From CAZSXS01 sp964611385 (GTDB lineage: Bacteria > Bacillota > Clostridia > Lachnospirales > CAYPQA01): DNA of 14,087 nucleotides. The notes under the pieces were generated by a model. That model was given only the letters and a program-made list of their open reading frames with translations, did no database searches and was not told the DNA's origin. The stretch is taken from the NCBI GenBank assembly GCA_964611385.1, contig CAZSXS010000088.1, forward strand, positions 1 to 14,087. The letters run 5' to 3'. Numbering within the stretch: the first letter of the stretch is position 1; each line of letters starts with the position of its first letter. Shown one piece after another: positions 7,123 through 13,768 of this stretch. Position numbers and translations under genes: made by a program.

Positions 7123-7287
7123 AGTGCTGTTACCCTGTCCGGTGGGTTTAGTAAACGCCTGACGTAACCGTGTCAGAACTGAAGGGGCAAAATGGAGTAT
7201 CGTGAAAGGCCTCTGAAAGAAGATGCACAGGGATAGCTATAGGGTGAAATAAATCACTGAATATATTGTTAAGCCGGAAAGCTTTAT
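7123..7287 (+). promoter_or_regulatory. Structured 5' leader upstream of the diguanylate cyclase gene
   Basis: About 165 bases with no reading frame of note but several local pairings. GTTT/AAAC forms a triloop hairpin, flanked by GTC-GG/CC-GAC, in 7138-7165. AGGGGC pairs with GCCTCT in about 7182-7215. GTGA pairs with TCAC near 7240-7258, and AAGC with GCTT near 7270-7284, just before the ribosome binding site. It does not match the conserved core of the c-di-GMP-I or -II riboswitches as I know them. It is either an uncharacterised cis-regulatory RNA or remnant DNA. Confidence 0.4.
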
Positions 7288-7301
7288 AAGGGAGGATACC
7301 T

Positions 7302-8036
7302 ATGCATGATTTGTTTGAAAGAGAGGCGGTCATTCTCTCTCACGCAAAGGATTTTCTTGCGAGCCTGAGCGATGATCATCCTTTGTACCTTCAGGAATAT
7401 GAGCGTCTCACCCAAGAGTATGAGCATATGCTCAAGCAACTGAGAAGGGTGACGAAGCTCTCCGACAAAACAACGGTTGACTTAAATACAGACAAGCTGG
7501 ACTTGTTGGGTAAGGTTCAGCACGATGCGTTGACAGGAATCTACAATCGGCGCTACTTGGAAGAAAATCTACAAAAGGCAATCAAAACCTTGTCCCGTTC
7601 TGGTGGGTTCCTCACAGTTATGATGTTGGACGTTGACTTCTTCAAAAAGTTTAACGATACATACGGTCATAGCGCCGGTGATGACTGCCTGAAAACGGTG
7701 GCAAACACCCTCTCGAACTGTATTGTTCGGGAGGACGATTTTGTTGCGCGTTATGGTGGGGAGGAATTCATACTTGTACTCCCTAATACAGAAGAGGTTG
7801 GCGCAAGAAAGATAGCCGAAAGAGTACTAGATTCTATGCGGGATTGCAAGATCCCCCACGAAAAAAACGAAGCCGCGAGCTACATTACCCTTTCCATAGG
7901 GTTGACTTGCGCAAAGGTTGAATTTACACAAAAAAATGAGGATTATATAAGAAGAGCGGATGAGGCACTGTATCTGTCCAAAAAAAACGGACGGAACCGA
8001 TTTACTTTTTTAAAATTTGAGGAGGCTTCACAATGA
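7302..8036 (+). CDS. siaD: SiaD-like diguanylate cyclase (GGDEF)
   Basis: A 244-residue soluble enzyme that makes c-di-GMP from two GTP. Residues about 1-70 form a charged helical, probably coiled-coil stalk without membrane helices. The GGDEF domain starts near D75 (DALTGIYNRRY). D110 in LDVDFFKKFND is the expected metal ligand, and the active site is GGEEF at 152-156. The inhibitory I-site RxxD is present as R143-E-D-D146, exactly five residues before GGEEF, so product inhibition is expected. AAGGGAGG (7288-7295) is 6 bases before ATG. The stop overlaps the next start (ATGA). A short cytosolic GGDEF protein followed by SiaB- and SiaC-type genes matches the Pseudomonas Sia module, where SiaC binds the SiaD stalk and activates the cyclase. 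Confidence 0.88.
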   Translation: MHDLFEREAVILSHAKDFLASLSDDHPLYLQEYERLTQEYEHMLKQLRRVTKLSDKTTVDLNTDKLDLLGKVQHDALTGIYNRRYLEENLQKAIKTLSRSGGFLTVMMLDVDFFKKFNDTYGHSAGDDCLKTVANTLSNCIVREDDFVARYGGEEFILVLPNTEEVGARKIAERVLDSMRDCKIPHEKNEAASYITLSIGLTCAKVEFTQKNEDYIRRADEALYLSKKNGRNRFTFLKFEEASQ

Positions 8037-8593
8037 TTTTGAATATGCTTGAATACAATAAGATGACTCGAGAAAATAATATCCACGTCATGTTTTACGG
8101 CCCCATCTGGGCAGGGGGCCTGGAGGGAATCTATACTACGCTTCAGAAGGTCTTGGAAGCGGAGAAGCTGCCCTTTTCGCTCTCTCAAGCAGTGTTTTCG
8201 GTTTTTGTGGAGCAGGTAAGGCAGATACTCCGATACTCCGTTGAAGAGGAACAGTTTTCAAGCGAGACAACAGGGGAAAATTTTGACGCAGCTTCTGGGG
8301 TTTTGGCTTTGGGCAGAGTGGAAAAGAAGTATTTCCTTCAGCATGGCCACAAGATAAAGACCGAGCAAGGCGATAAATTAAAAAATGAAATTGATTTTTT
8401 AAATATGCTTGACAAGAAGGAACTGCGTAAATACTATATGGAACAAATTAAGGGTGAATGGGATCCCAAAAGCAAGGAGGCGAAAATCGGACTCATTGAG
8501 ATTGCCAGGCGAGCAAGTTCAAAAATGGAATACAACTTTATGCCTCTTGATGAAAGGCACTCATTCTTCACGTTATTTGTGACCATAGGGTAA
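8033..8593 (+). CDS. siaB: SiaB-family protein kinase (DUF6272-like)
   Basis: A 186-residue protein whose start overlaps the cyclase stop by 4 bases. In the Sia system SiaB is a GHKL-fold, anti-sigma-factor-like kinase that phosphorylates SiaC and so switches off cyclase activation. Family-like segments: MFYGPIWAGGLEGIY near 20-34, the N-box region VFVEQVRQILRYS at 57-69, GVLALGRVEKKYFLQHG, and GLIEIARRAS near the glycine-box position. Two things are odd. The N-box reads ExxxQ (E60 to Q64) instead of ExxxN, and the GxGLGL-type glycine loop appears reduced (EAKIGLIEIA). Either this is a diverged active kinase or a pseudokinase that only binds the SiaC-type protein. Assignment rests on these motifs plus gene order. 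Confidence 0.78.
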   Translation: MILNMLEYNKMTRENNIHVMFYGPIWAGGLEGIYTTLQKVLEAEKLPFSLSQAVFSVFVEQVRQILRYSVEEEQFSSETTGENFDAASGVLALGRVEKKYFLQHGHKIKTEQGDKLKNEIDFLNMLDKKELRKYYMEQIKGEWDPKSKEAKIGLIEIARRASSKMEYNFMPLDERHSFFTLFVTIG

Positions 8594-8612
8594 AGGTGGT
8601 GAAGAATACATT

Positions 8613-8990
8613 ATGTTTAAACTAGAAAAAGAAAAAACCGGATCAACACCACACATTATTGTAGACGAGGAGAAGAAGTACATGCGTTTTTTAGGGGATT
8701 CCTTCCCCCGGAACGTGTCTGAATATTACGAGGACATTACCGGATGGCTTGATGATTACCTAAAAAGCAATTTTGGAACCTTCACCTTCGATTGTGAGTT
8801 GCAATACTTCAACAGCTCCACCGCAAAGCTTCTCCTAAACATGCTTATGGATATGGATGAAGCCTCTGCTGGTGACAATAAGGTAACTGTGAACTGGATA
8901 ACCACCCAAGAAAATGACATGATTATCGAATGCGGAGAAGACTTTTCCGATGAGATGAGAAATTTAATTTTCAATTTGATTATAAAATAG
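8613..8990 (+). CDS. siaC: SiaC-family switch protein (DUF1987)
   Basis: A 125-residue, single-domain protein resembling STAS-like anti-anti-sigma folds. In the Sia system the unphosphorylated form binds the SiaD stalk and stimulates c-di-GMP synthesis, and phosphorylation by SiaB on a Thr in an N-[ST]-S-type segment blocks this. Here the matching stretch is YFNSSTAKLL, with S68, S69 and T70 as candidate acceptors. An SD-like AAAGGTGGT (8593-8600) begins at the previous stop and precedes ATG by about 12 bases. It is the last gene of the three-gene unit. No SiaA-type PP2C phosphatase gene is in the window. Confidence 0.85.
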   Translation: MFKLEKEKTGSTPHIIVDEEKKYMRFLGDSFPRNVSEYYEDITGWLDDYLKSNFGTFTFDCELQYFNSSTAKLLLNMLMDMDEASAGDNKVTVNWITTQENDMIIECGEDFSDEMRNLIFNLIIK

Positions 8991-8994
8991 AGGC

Positions 8995-9074
8995 CTTTCA
9001 AAACACCACCCATCCTCATCTTTCAAAAAAGCCGGACATTGAGGGTGGTATCAATCCCACGGAAATTTTGAAAG
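8995..9074 (+). other. Nested hairpin after the Sia-like operon
   Basis: CTTTCAAAA (8995-9003) pairs with TTTTGAAAG (9066-9074), and inside it ACCACCC (9005-9011) pairs with GGGTGGT (9043-9049). It is followed by a weaker ACCCT/AGGGT hairpin (9075-9103) containing seven T. This may be the 3' end structure or terminator of the operon. There is no gene in 8991-9399. Confidence 0.45.
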
Positions 9075-9189
9075 ACCCTAAAATAGGTAGTTTTTTTGAG
9101 GGTGCCTGATTCCTTTTCATTTTGAAATTTGAAAAAGCGTTTGAGGTGGGGATAGGTCAGGAACCCTTGAAAGTTGAGTTGCAAAGTAA

Positions 9190-9234
9190 AAGGCTTTTGA
9201 GCGATAAATGGACGCTTAAAAGCCTTGTTTTTTT
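9190..9234 (+). terminator. Strong intrinsic terminator upstream of the GH2 gene
   Basis: A 14-bp stem with one G-U pair (9190-9203 with 9213-9226) over a 9-nt loop is followed by GTTTTTTT. It ends any transcript from the Sia-like operon and insulates the GH2 promoter. Confidence 0.93.
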
Positions 9235-9278
9235 GTTGTCAAATTGTAAGGTTATGCTTGGACTTCACAGTATAGTCC

Positions 9279-9307
9279 TTGAACAAAAGATTTATGTTTG
9301 CTATAAT
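9279..9307 (+). promoter_or_regulatory. Promoter of the GH2 gene
   Basis: TTGAAC (9279-9284), a 17-bp spacer and perfect TATAAT (9302-9307), with TGC just before it (extended -10). The start would be near 9314, about 90 bases upstream of the ATG. Confidence 0.82.
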
Positions 9308-9405
9308 CCTTTTGACTTATGAATATTACTTTCATAACAAACAAATTCATATCCGGCTTATTTAAAGCCTTCCGGTAAGGTCTATGAGAGAAAAGAGGCG
9401 TGGTA

Positions 9406-11727
9406 ATGAAGGAAAAAATAACTAGGGAAATTGTATCCTTAAATCAAGGCTGGCGTTTTTGCTTGGGAGCAAAACCCTCTTCCGAGATGGAAACGGTATG
9501 CTTGCCACATACGGTTTCCCTTACACCAGCAATTTCCAGTGGATGCTTAAATTATCAAGGAAAGTGCTGTTATGAAAAGGAGATTTTGATTCCCAAAGAG
9601 TGCGAAAATAAAAAGATCATCCTTGAATTTGAAGGCGCTATGGGTGTGACAGAACTTTTTGTCAATGGTAGCCTTCAAAAAACACATTTCTGCGGCTATA
9701 TCCCTTTGGTAGCTGATGTAACAGAAGAGTTGAAGCCAGGCCTAAATCGGCTTCTGCTTATCTTGGATAATTCTGATAATGGCGATGTCCCACCAGGTAA
9801 GTCGCAGGGGGACTTGGATTTTACCTATGACGGGGGTTTATATAGGGAAGCCCGAATGATTGTAAGCGATAAGCTGTACATAAGCCATCCTCTCTTGGCG
9901 AATCAAGTAGCCGGTGGCGGAGTCTTTGTTTGGACAGAAGAAGTTAGTAAGGAAAGCGCAAAGGTCAATGTCCAGGTTCATGTTCAGAACGAATCGGATC
10001 AAGAAGCTTTTTGCTTAAACTTGGTTTTGAAGGACAAGGACGGAAAGCTAGTAGCACAAACTCAGATAGAGGAAACCCTGCCTCACGGGCAGAACAAGCA
10101 TGTGAAAGGCTGCCTGAATGTAATAAATCCACAACTTTGGGGCCCAGAATCTCCAAATCTTTACCTACTAAGCACGGAGCTGATCTATGAAGGACAGGTC
10201 AAAGACCATGTACACACTACCGTTGGAATCCGTAACTTTGAATTCACCTTTGACAAAGAATTGATCTTTAATGGAGAATCCATGCGAATCTCCGGAGCAA
10301 ATTATCATCAAACCTATCCTTATGTCGGTAATGCTGTCCCTAATGGTTTACTCAAACGAGATTTGCTCAAATTAAGCCAAATTGGTATGAGAAATATTCG
10401 CTCTCACTATCCTTTTTCCACTTCCTTTGTAGAAAGCTGCAATACTCTGGGTATAACGCTCATCGTAAGTGCCCCAGGTTGGCAGTGGTTTAAGGAGGGC
10501 GCCTTTGTGGAGCAAGCTTATCAAAATGTGCGTGACATGATACGTTGGCAGCGCAACCATCCCTGTATTCTTCTGTGGGAGCCAATTTTAAATGAAACTC
10601 CAATGCCAGCTGCATTCCAGGAAAAAGTCCAGGCCATCGTCCATGAAGAATATCCTTATGCTCCTTGTTATACTGCCTCTGATCATGGACCTACGGACAT
10701 TTCTTATCGTGAATATGACCCAGGAATGCTAGAGCCAGGCATGGTAGGTTATGACCCCACAAAACGCTTTGGCACCAAGGGTGATTACCCTGTGTGGATA
10801 CGAGAATATGGCGATGCTCCCGACAACTGGACGGATCAAAGTTGTGCATGGCGAGTTCCCAGAGGTTGGGGGGATTTTGCTATGCAGCGGTCCGTGGATC
10901 GGATGCTTGGTTTGGATCCGCAATGTTCTACCAATCATTACCTTAATATGGTGAATAAGCCCAATATCTGTGGTTTTGGGATCTGGCCGGGTATCGAGCA
11001 CAACCGGGGCTATCATATCAATCCTTGCTGGGGCGGATTTCTGGATTTGTTCCGTGTGCCTAAGTTCTCCTATTATTTTATGAAGAGTCAGCAGCCAGTA
11101 GAAAAAGTTGGGCCCGTTCTATATATTGCCAACTGGTGGATGGAAATCAGCCCCGATGATGTTGTTATTTATTCCAATGCGGATACAGTTCGTCTTTATC
11201 ATAATGATGTGCTGGTGGCGGAGCAAAAGGCTGACCCCTTAGCTGTGCCCTTCCCACCTTTTACCTTCCGAGCTGTACGTTCTCGCTTTAAAAGTCGTGA
11301 GCGCTCTGTGTTAAAAGCCGAGGCTCTACTTCATGAGAGGGTTGTAGCTACGGAGTATCGAAAATCTCCTGGTGTTCCTGTTTCTTTGAAGCTGGAGGCA
11401 GATTTTATGGATGTTCCCCTGTATGCCGATGGGGCCGATCTGCTGCTGATCTATTGCAAGGTTGTGGATGGGGACGGAAATCTTGTTCCTTTGACAGGGG
11501 ACAGGCATCCCGTTTTGTTCAGTGTAGAAGGTGAAGGTGCGTTAGTAGGGGATTGGCGGATAGGAGCAAACCCCGTTTGTGCCGAAGCCGGCATTGCCTC
11601 CATACTGGTACGTTCTACCAAACAGGCAGGAGAGATACGAGTAGGTGCAGAAATGTTCTATCACTCCACCAACAAACGAATTGCCATCCAGGGCGATTCC
11701 ATCGTATTTGCTTCGTCACATGTTTGA
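9406..11727 (+). CDS. Glycoside hydrolase family 2, beta-galactosidase-like
   Basis: A 773-residue cytosolic enzyme (no signal peptide) hydrolysing beta-galactosides or related beta-glycosides. Layout: N-terminal sugar-binding jelly roll (about 10-155, with NQGWRF and FEGAMGVTELFVNG), an Ig-like domain, then a TIM barrel starting at GIRNFEF and NGESMRISGANYHQ. A C-terminal beta region with an Ig-like end domain follows. The acid/base Glu is likely E397 in WEPILNET and the nucleophile E467 in WIREYGD, 70 residues apart, as expected for GH2. No NxK motif of beta-glucuronidases was noticed, so beta-galactosidase is favoured. A GTG at 9400 is in frame, but AAGAGG (9393-9398) fits ATG at 9406 (7 bases) better. 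No clear terminator follows. Substrate is inferred. Confidence 0.86.
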   Translation: MKEKITREIVSLNQGWRFCLGAKPSSEMETVCLPHTVSLTPAISSGCLNYQGKCCYEKEILIPKECENKKIILEFEGAMGVTELFVNGSLQKTHFCGYIPLVADVTEELKPGLNRLLLILDNSDNGDVPPGKSQGDLDFTYDGGLYREARMIVSDKLYISHPLLANQVAGGGVFVWTEEVSKESAKVNVQVHVQNESDQEAFCLNLVLKDKDGKLVAQTQIEETLPHGQNKHVKGCLNVINPQLWGPESPNLYLLSTELIYEGQVKDHVHTTVGIRNFEFTFDKELIFNGESMRISGANYHQTYPYVGNAVPNGLLKRDLLKLSQIGMRNIRSHYPFSTSFVESCNTLGITLIVSAPGWQWFKEGAFVEQAYQNVRDMIRWQRNHPCILLWEPILNETPMPAAFQEKVQAIVHEEYPYAPCYTASDHGPTDISYREYDPGMLEPGMVGYDPTKRFGTKGDYPVWIREYGDAPDNWTDQSCAWRVPRGWGDFAMQRSVDRMLGLDPQCSTNHYLNMVNKPNICGFGIWPGIEHNRGYHINPCWGGFLDLFRVPKFSYYFMKSQQPVEKVGPVLYIANWWMEISPDDVVIYSNADTVRLYHNDVLVAEQKADPLAVPFPPFTFRAVRSRFKSRERSVLKAEALLHERVVATEYRKSPGVPVSLKLEADFMDVPLYADGADLLLIYCKVVDGDGNLVPLTGDRHPVLFSVEGEGALVGDWRIGANPVCAEAGIASILVRSTKQAGEIRVGAEMFYHSTNKRIAIQGDSIVFASSHV

Positions 11728-11751
11728 AAACAAATTAAAACTGGTTTGTAA

Positions 11752-11780
11752 TTGACTTATGCAGGCATTCACATTACAAT
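11752..11780 (+). promoter_or_regulatory. Promoter for the Y-RNA-like array
   Basis: TTGACT (11752-11757), a 17-bp spacer and TACAAT (11775-11780). The predicted start near 11787 falls about nine bases before the first stem of module A. This is the arrangement expected for a dedicated non-coding transcript, which may also read into the gene at 12173. Confidence 0.75.
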
Positions 11781-11795
11781 ACGGTTCAAGAAAAA

Positions 11796-11847
11796 AAGAC
11801 GCTAACAGCAACTTGGCATGACCGGTTCAACTCCGAAAAAGCGTCTT
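11796..11847 (+). ncRNA. Y-RNA-like module A with a T-arm mimic
   Basis: AAGACGCT (11796-11803) pairs perfectly with AGCGTCTT (11840-11847). Inside are AACAGCAAC (11804-11812) and a hairpin CGG-TTCAACT-CCG (11823-11835), followed by GAAAAA. The hairpin contains GGTTCAACTCC, an exact match to the tRNA T-arm/B-box pattern. It shares stem sequence, ACAGCAAC and GAAAA with module C. Confidence 0.65.
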
Positions 11848-11855
11848 GTTTCCTT

Positions 11856-11963
11856 AGGAGAGTAGCTCAATGGTAGAGCAAATAATGAGCTTTGACAAAA
11901 GCTTAAACAGCAACTGACTCCAAGATTATGGAAAATGTTGCAGGTTCGATTCCTGCCTCTCCT
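11856..11963 (+). ncRNA. tRNA-like RNA with expanded anticodon arm (putative Y RNA core)
   Basis: The acceptor stem AGGAGAG (11856-11862) pairs perfectly with CTCTCCT (11957-11963). TA is followed by D arm GCTC-AATGGTA-GAGC (11865-11879) with the conserved A and GG, then A26. The T arm is GCAGG-TTCGATT-CCTGC (11940-11956). In place of the anticodon and variable arms are 59 bases (11881-11939). These contain hairpin AGCTTT-GACA-AAAGCT (11888-11903), ACAGCAAC (11907-11914), hairpin TCC/GGA (11919-11932) and AAA. ATAAT (11882-11886) can pair with ATTAT (11925-11929), either as an anticodon-stem analogue or as a pseudoknot with that loop. No CCA is encoded. It cannot decode. It resembles bacterial Y RNAs (YrlA type) that mimic the tRNA elbow, which fits the Ro-like gene 210 bases downstream. 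Confidence 0.75.
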
Positions 11964-11985
11964 GGTTTCGAAAAGACAAATCACA

Positions 11986-12037
11986 AAGACGCTTACAGCA
12001 ACCTAAAAATCGACTTAAAATCGAAAACATGCGTCTT
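11986..12037 (+). ncRNA. Y-RNA-like module C
   Basis: AAGACGC (11986-11992) pairs with GCGTCTT (12031-12037). Inside are TACAGCAAC (11994-12002) and hairpin TCGA-CTTAAAA-TCGA (12010-12024), then AAACAT. The stem is identical in sequence to module A, so the strands of A and C can also pair with each other (11841-11847 with 11986-11992 and 11796-11802 with 12031-12037), enclosing the tRNA-like part in one larger fold. Confidence 0.6.
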
Positions 12038-12041
12038 GTTC

Positions 12042-12140
12042 CTATACTCAGTCTAAACATTTTCTAAGTCGCCTTGGTTCAGCCATGATCAATTATATTG
12101 TTCTGTTTGGCGGCTTTGTAAAGCAAAACGGTACTGAATA
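12042..12140 (+). repeat. Structured D element, copy 2, in the leader of the Ro-like gene
   Basis: This is homologous to 4535-4639. CTATACTCAGTC (12042-12053) is identical. AAGTCGCC (12066-12073) pairs with GGCGGCTT (12109-12116), with a U-G wobble where copy 1 has C-G. The tip CAAT-TAT-ATTG (12090-12100) is kept although its loop differs. The outer stem with 12132-12139 is imperfect (six of eight). It ends 33 bases before the start codon at 12173, so it is probably in the mRNA leader. Confidence 0.75.
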
Positions 12141-12172
12141 CATAAGCATCAACAGCGTGATGGAGGGGTGCA

Positions 12173-13672
12173 ATGAGTTTTTATAGTCAGTTAAAAACAA
12201 GCTTAGATGAAGAATTGAATGTATCTGTAACAGAAAACTTGGCCTTGGGCTATAAAACCACAGGTAAAAACCTTCTGGACTTGAATTTTGCGGTAGCCTC
12301 TCTACGTGGTAGATCAGAGCAAGAAATCATCAATCTATTTATTAAAGCTTATTTTGAAGACCGTAAGGCTGCCTTAGTTTGGCTTTTTTATGCCAGAGAT
12401 GTACGCGGTGGCTTGGGCGAAAGAAGGCTTTTCAGGATTATTTTGCAGTATTTGACTGAAAATCATGAAGAAGTTCCTATATCCAATCTTGTTCCGCTAG
12501 TTCCAGAATACGGTCGCTTTGATGACTTGCTTTTGTTACTGGAAACAAAGGTTCAAAACCAGGTGATAGCATTAATCCAAATCCAACTCCATTCTGACAT
12601 ACAAGCTATGGAAAAAAACGAGAACATATCCCTTCTGGCTAAGTGGCTTCCCAGCGTAAATGCCTCAAACGAAAACACAAAGAAGCTAGGAAAATTGATT
12701 GCCAAAAAAATACAAATGACAGAAAAAGAATATCGAAAAACCCTGTCAAAGCTTAGAAGTTATCTTGATGTTGTAGAATGTAAACTGTCGTCCAAGCGCT
12801 TTGATGAAATCAAATATGAGGCAGTTCCTTCGAAGGCAAATTTGCTATACAAAAATGCATTTTTGCGCAACGATGAAGAAAGACGTCTGGCTTACTTAGA
12901 GCAGTTGGTGCAGGGTGAAACCAAGATTAATGCTTCTGTGTTATACCCATATGAGATCGTAAATGCCTATAATCTAAGCTATTATGATGAAACCCTAGAG
13001 CAGCTTTGGAAAAATCTCCCAGATATACCGGCGTTGGAAAATACAATAGTGGTTGCTGATGGTTCTGGCAGTATGCAAGTACCCATAGGGAACTCGGACT
13101 GCATAGCCTTGTCTGTAGCAAATGCATTGGCCATTTATTTTGCGGAGAAAAGTAGCGGTGATTTTAAGGATCAATATATTACCTTCAGTCAAAATCCGCA
13201 GCTTGTGGATTTATCCAAAGGTAAGTCCTTAAAGGAAAAGCTACAGATTGCCCTTGCCTATGATGAGATTGCGAACACAGATATTTATAAGGTGTTCCAG
13301 TTGATTCTGCATACCGCCCAAACAAAGCAAATGGAACAAGCCGAGCTGCCAAAAAATATCATTATTATCAGTGATATGGAGTTTGATCGCTGTGCTCAAA
13401 ATGCCGAAAAGCACTTATTTACCCAGATAAAAGATGAATACAATAAATGCAACTATTCCTTACCCCGTTTGATTTTTTGGAATGTGAATTCGCGTACTAA
13501 CACCATCCCTTTGAAAGAGAATGAGTTAGGAGTGGCTTTGGTCAGTGGTTTTTCTGTTAGCATCGCGAAAATGATTCTGTCTCTTGAATTAGATCCGTAC
13601 AAATGTATGTTGGATATCTTGAATAATGAACGATATGATTTAATCAGAAATGCAGTGAAGGACATGGAATAA
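12173..13672 (+). CDS. DUF2828-like TROVE/vWA protein (putative bacterial Ro60-type RNA-binding protein)
   Basis: A 499-residue protein. Residues about 1-285 are helical and resemble the DUF2828/TROVE-like region: ENLALGYKTTGKNLLDLNFA early, then RDVRGGLGERRLF at 75-87, a family hallmark. Residues about 288-499 form a von Willebrand A domain with a full MIDAS: D296-G-S298-G-S300, T369 and D401. Ro60/Rsr proteins have this helical-ring plus vWA layout. They bind Y RNAs and RNA 3' ends and act with nucleases in RNA quality control. GGAGGGG (12162-12168) precedes ATG by 4 to 6 bases. The RNA structures directly upstream make a Ro-Y RNA particle the best inference. Binding itself is not shown. 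A vWA protein of other function is the alternative. No RtcB or PNPase neighbour is seen. Confidence 0.8.
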   Translation: MSFYSQLKTSLDEELNVSVTENLALGYKTTGKNLLDLNFAVASLRGRSEQEIINLFIKAYFEDRKAALVWLFYARDVRGGLGERRLFRIILQYLTENHEEVPISNLVPLVPEYGRFDDLLLLLETKVQNQVIALIQIQLHSDIQAMEKNENISLLAKWLPSVNASNENTKKLGKLIAKKIQMTEKEYRKTLSKLRSYLDVVECKLSSKRFDEIKYEAVPSKANLLYKNAFLRNDEERRLAYLEQLVQGETKINASVLYPYEIVNAYNLSYYDETLEQLWKNLPDIPALENTIVVADGSGSMQVPIGNSDCIALSVANALAIYFAEKSSGDFKDQYITFSQNPQLVDLSKGKSLKEKLQIALAYDEIANTDIYKVFQLILHTAQTKQMEQAELPKNIIIISDMEFDRCAQNAEKHLFTQIKDEYNKCNYSLPRLIFWNVNSRTNTIPLKENELGVALVSGFSVSIAKMILSLELDPYKCMLDILNNERYDLIRNAVKDME

Positions 13673-13732
13673 CAAAAGACCGAAATTGGGTCATTGAAAA
13701 TAATATTGTATAAATTAGACCGATGCAAAAGG

Positions 13733-13757
13733 TAAAGTGGAACCATTGTCAAGGACA
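13733..13757 (-). mobile_element. Probable right terminal inverted repeat of an IS3-family element
   Basis: Beyond the transposase stop the minus strand continues to TGTCCTTGACAATGGTTCC and CACTTTA. The pattern TGTC, about seven bases, TGG, CACTT is like the ends of IS3-family elements. The exact tip near 13733 cannot be fixed without the other end, which lies outside the window. Confidence 0.5.
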
Positions 13758-13768
13758 GCTAAAAAAAC

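Noticed and set aside
7123..7287. A c-di-GMP riboswitch in front of the GGDEF gene
   Set aside because: A CACAGGG stretch recalls the class I core, but the matching downstream conserved segment and the tetraloop-receptor arrangement are not found.
7124..7300. 5' end of a group II intron (starts GTGCT, purine-rich)
   Set aside because: It lacks GTGYG, no domain V hairpin was found and no reverse transcriptase follows; the next gene is a cyclase.
9122..9322. Small 66-codon reading frame with TTG start
   Set aside because: It runs across a strong terminator and the GH2 promoter, has no good ribosome binding site and encodes no recognisable protein.
11856..11963. An ordinary tRNA gene interrupted by an intron
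   Set aside because: The insert between D and T arms is 59 bases, far too short for a group I or II intron, and no anticodon stem-loop of normal form remains if it is removed.
13678..13723. GACCGA repeated twice and a small GACC/GGTC hairpin after the Ro-like gene
   Set aside because: Too short to separate from chance, and there is no T run for a terminator.
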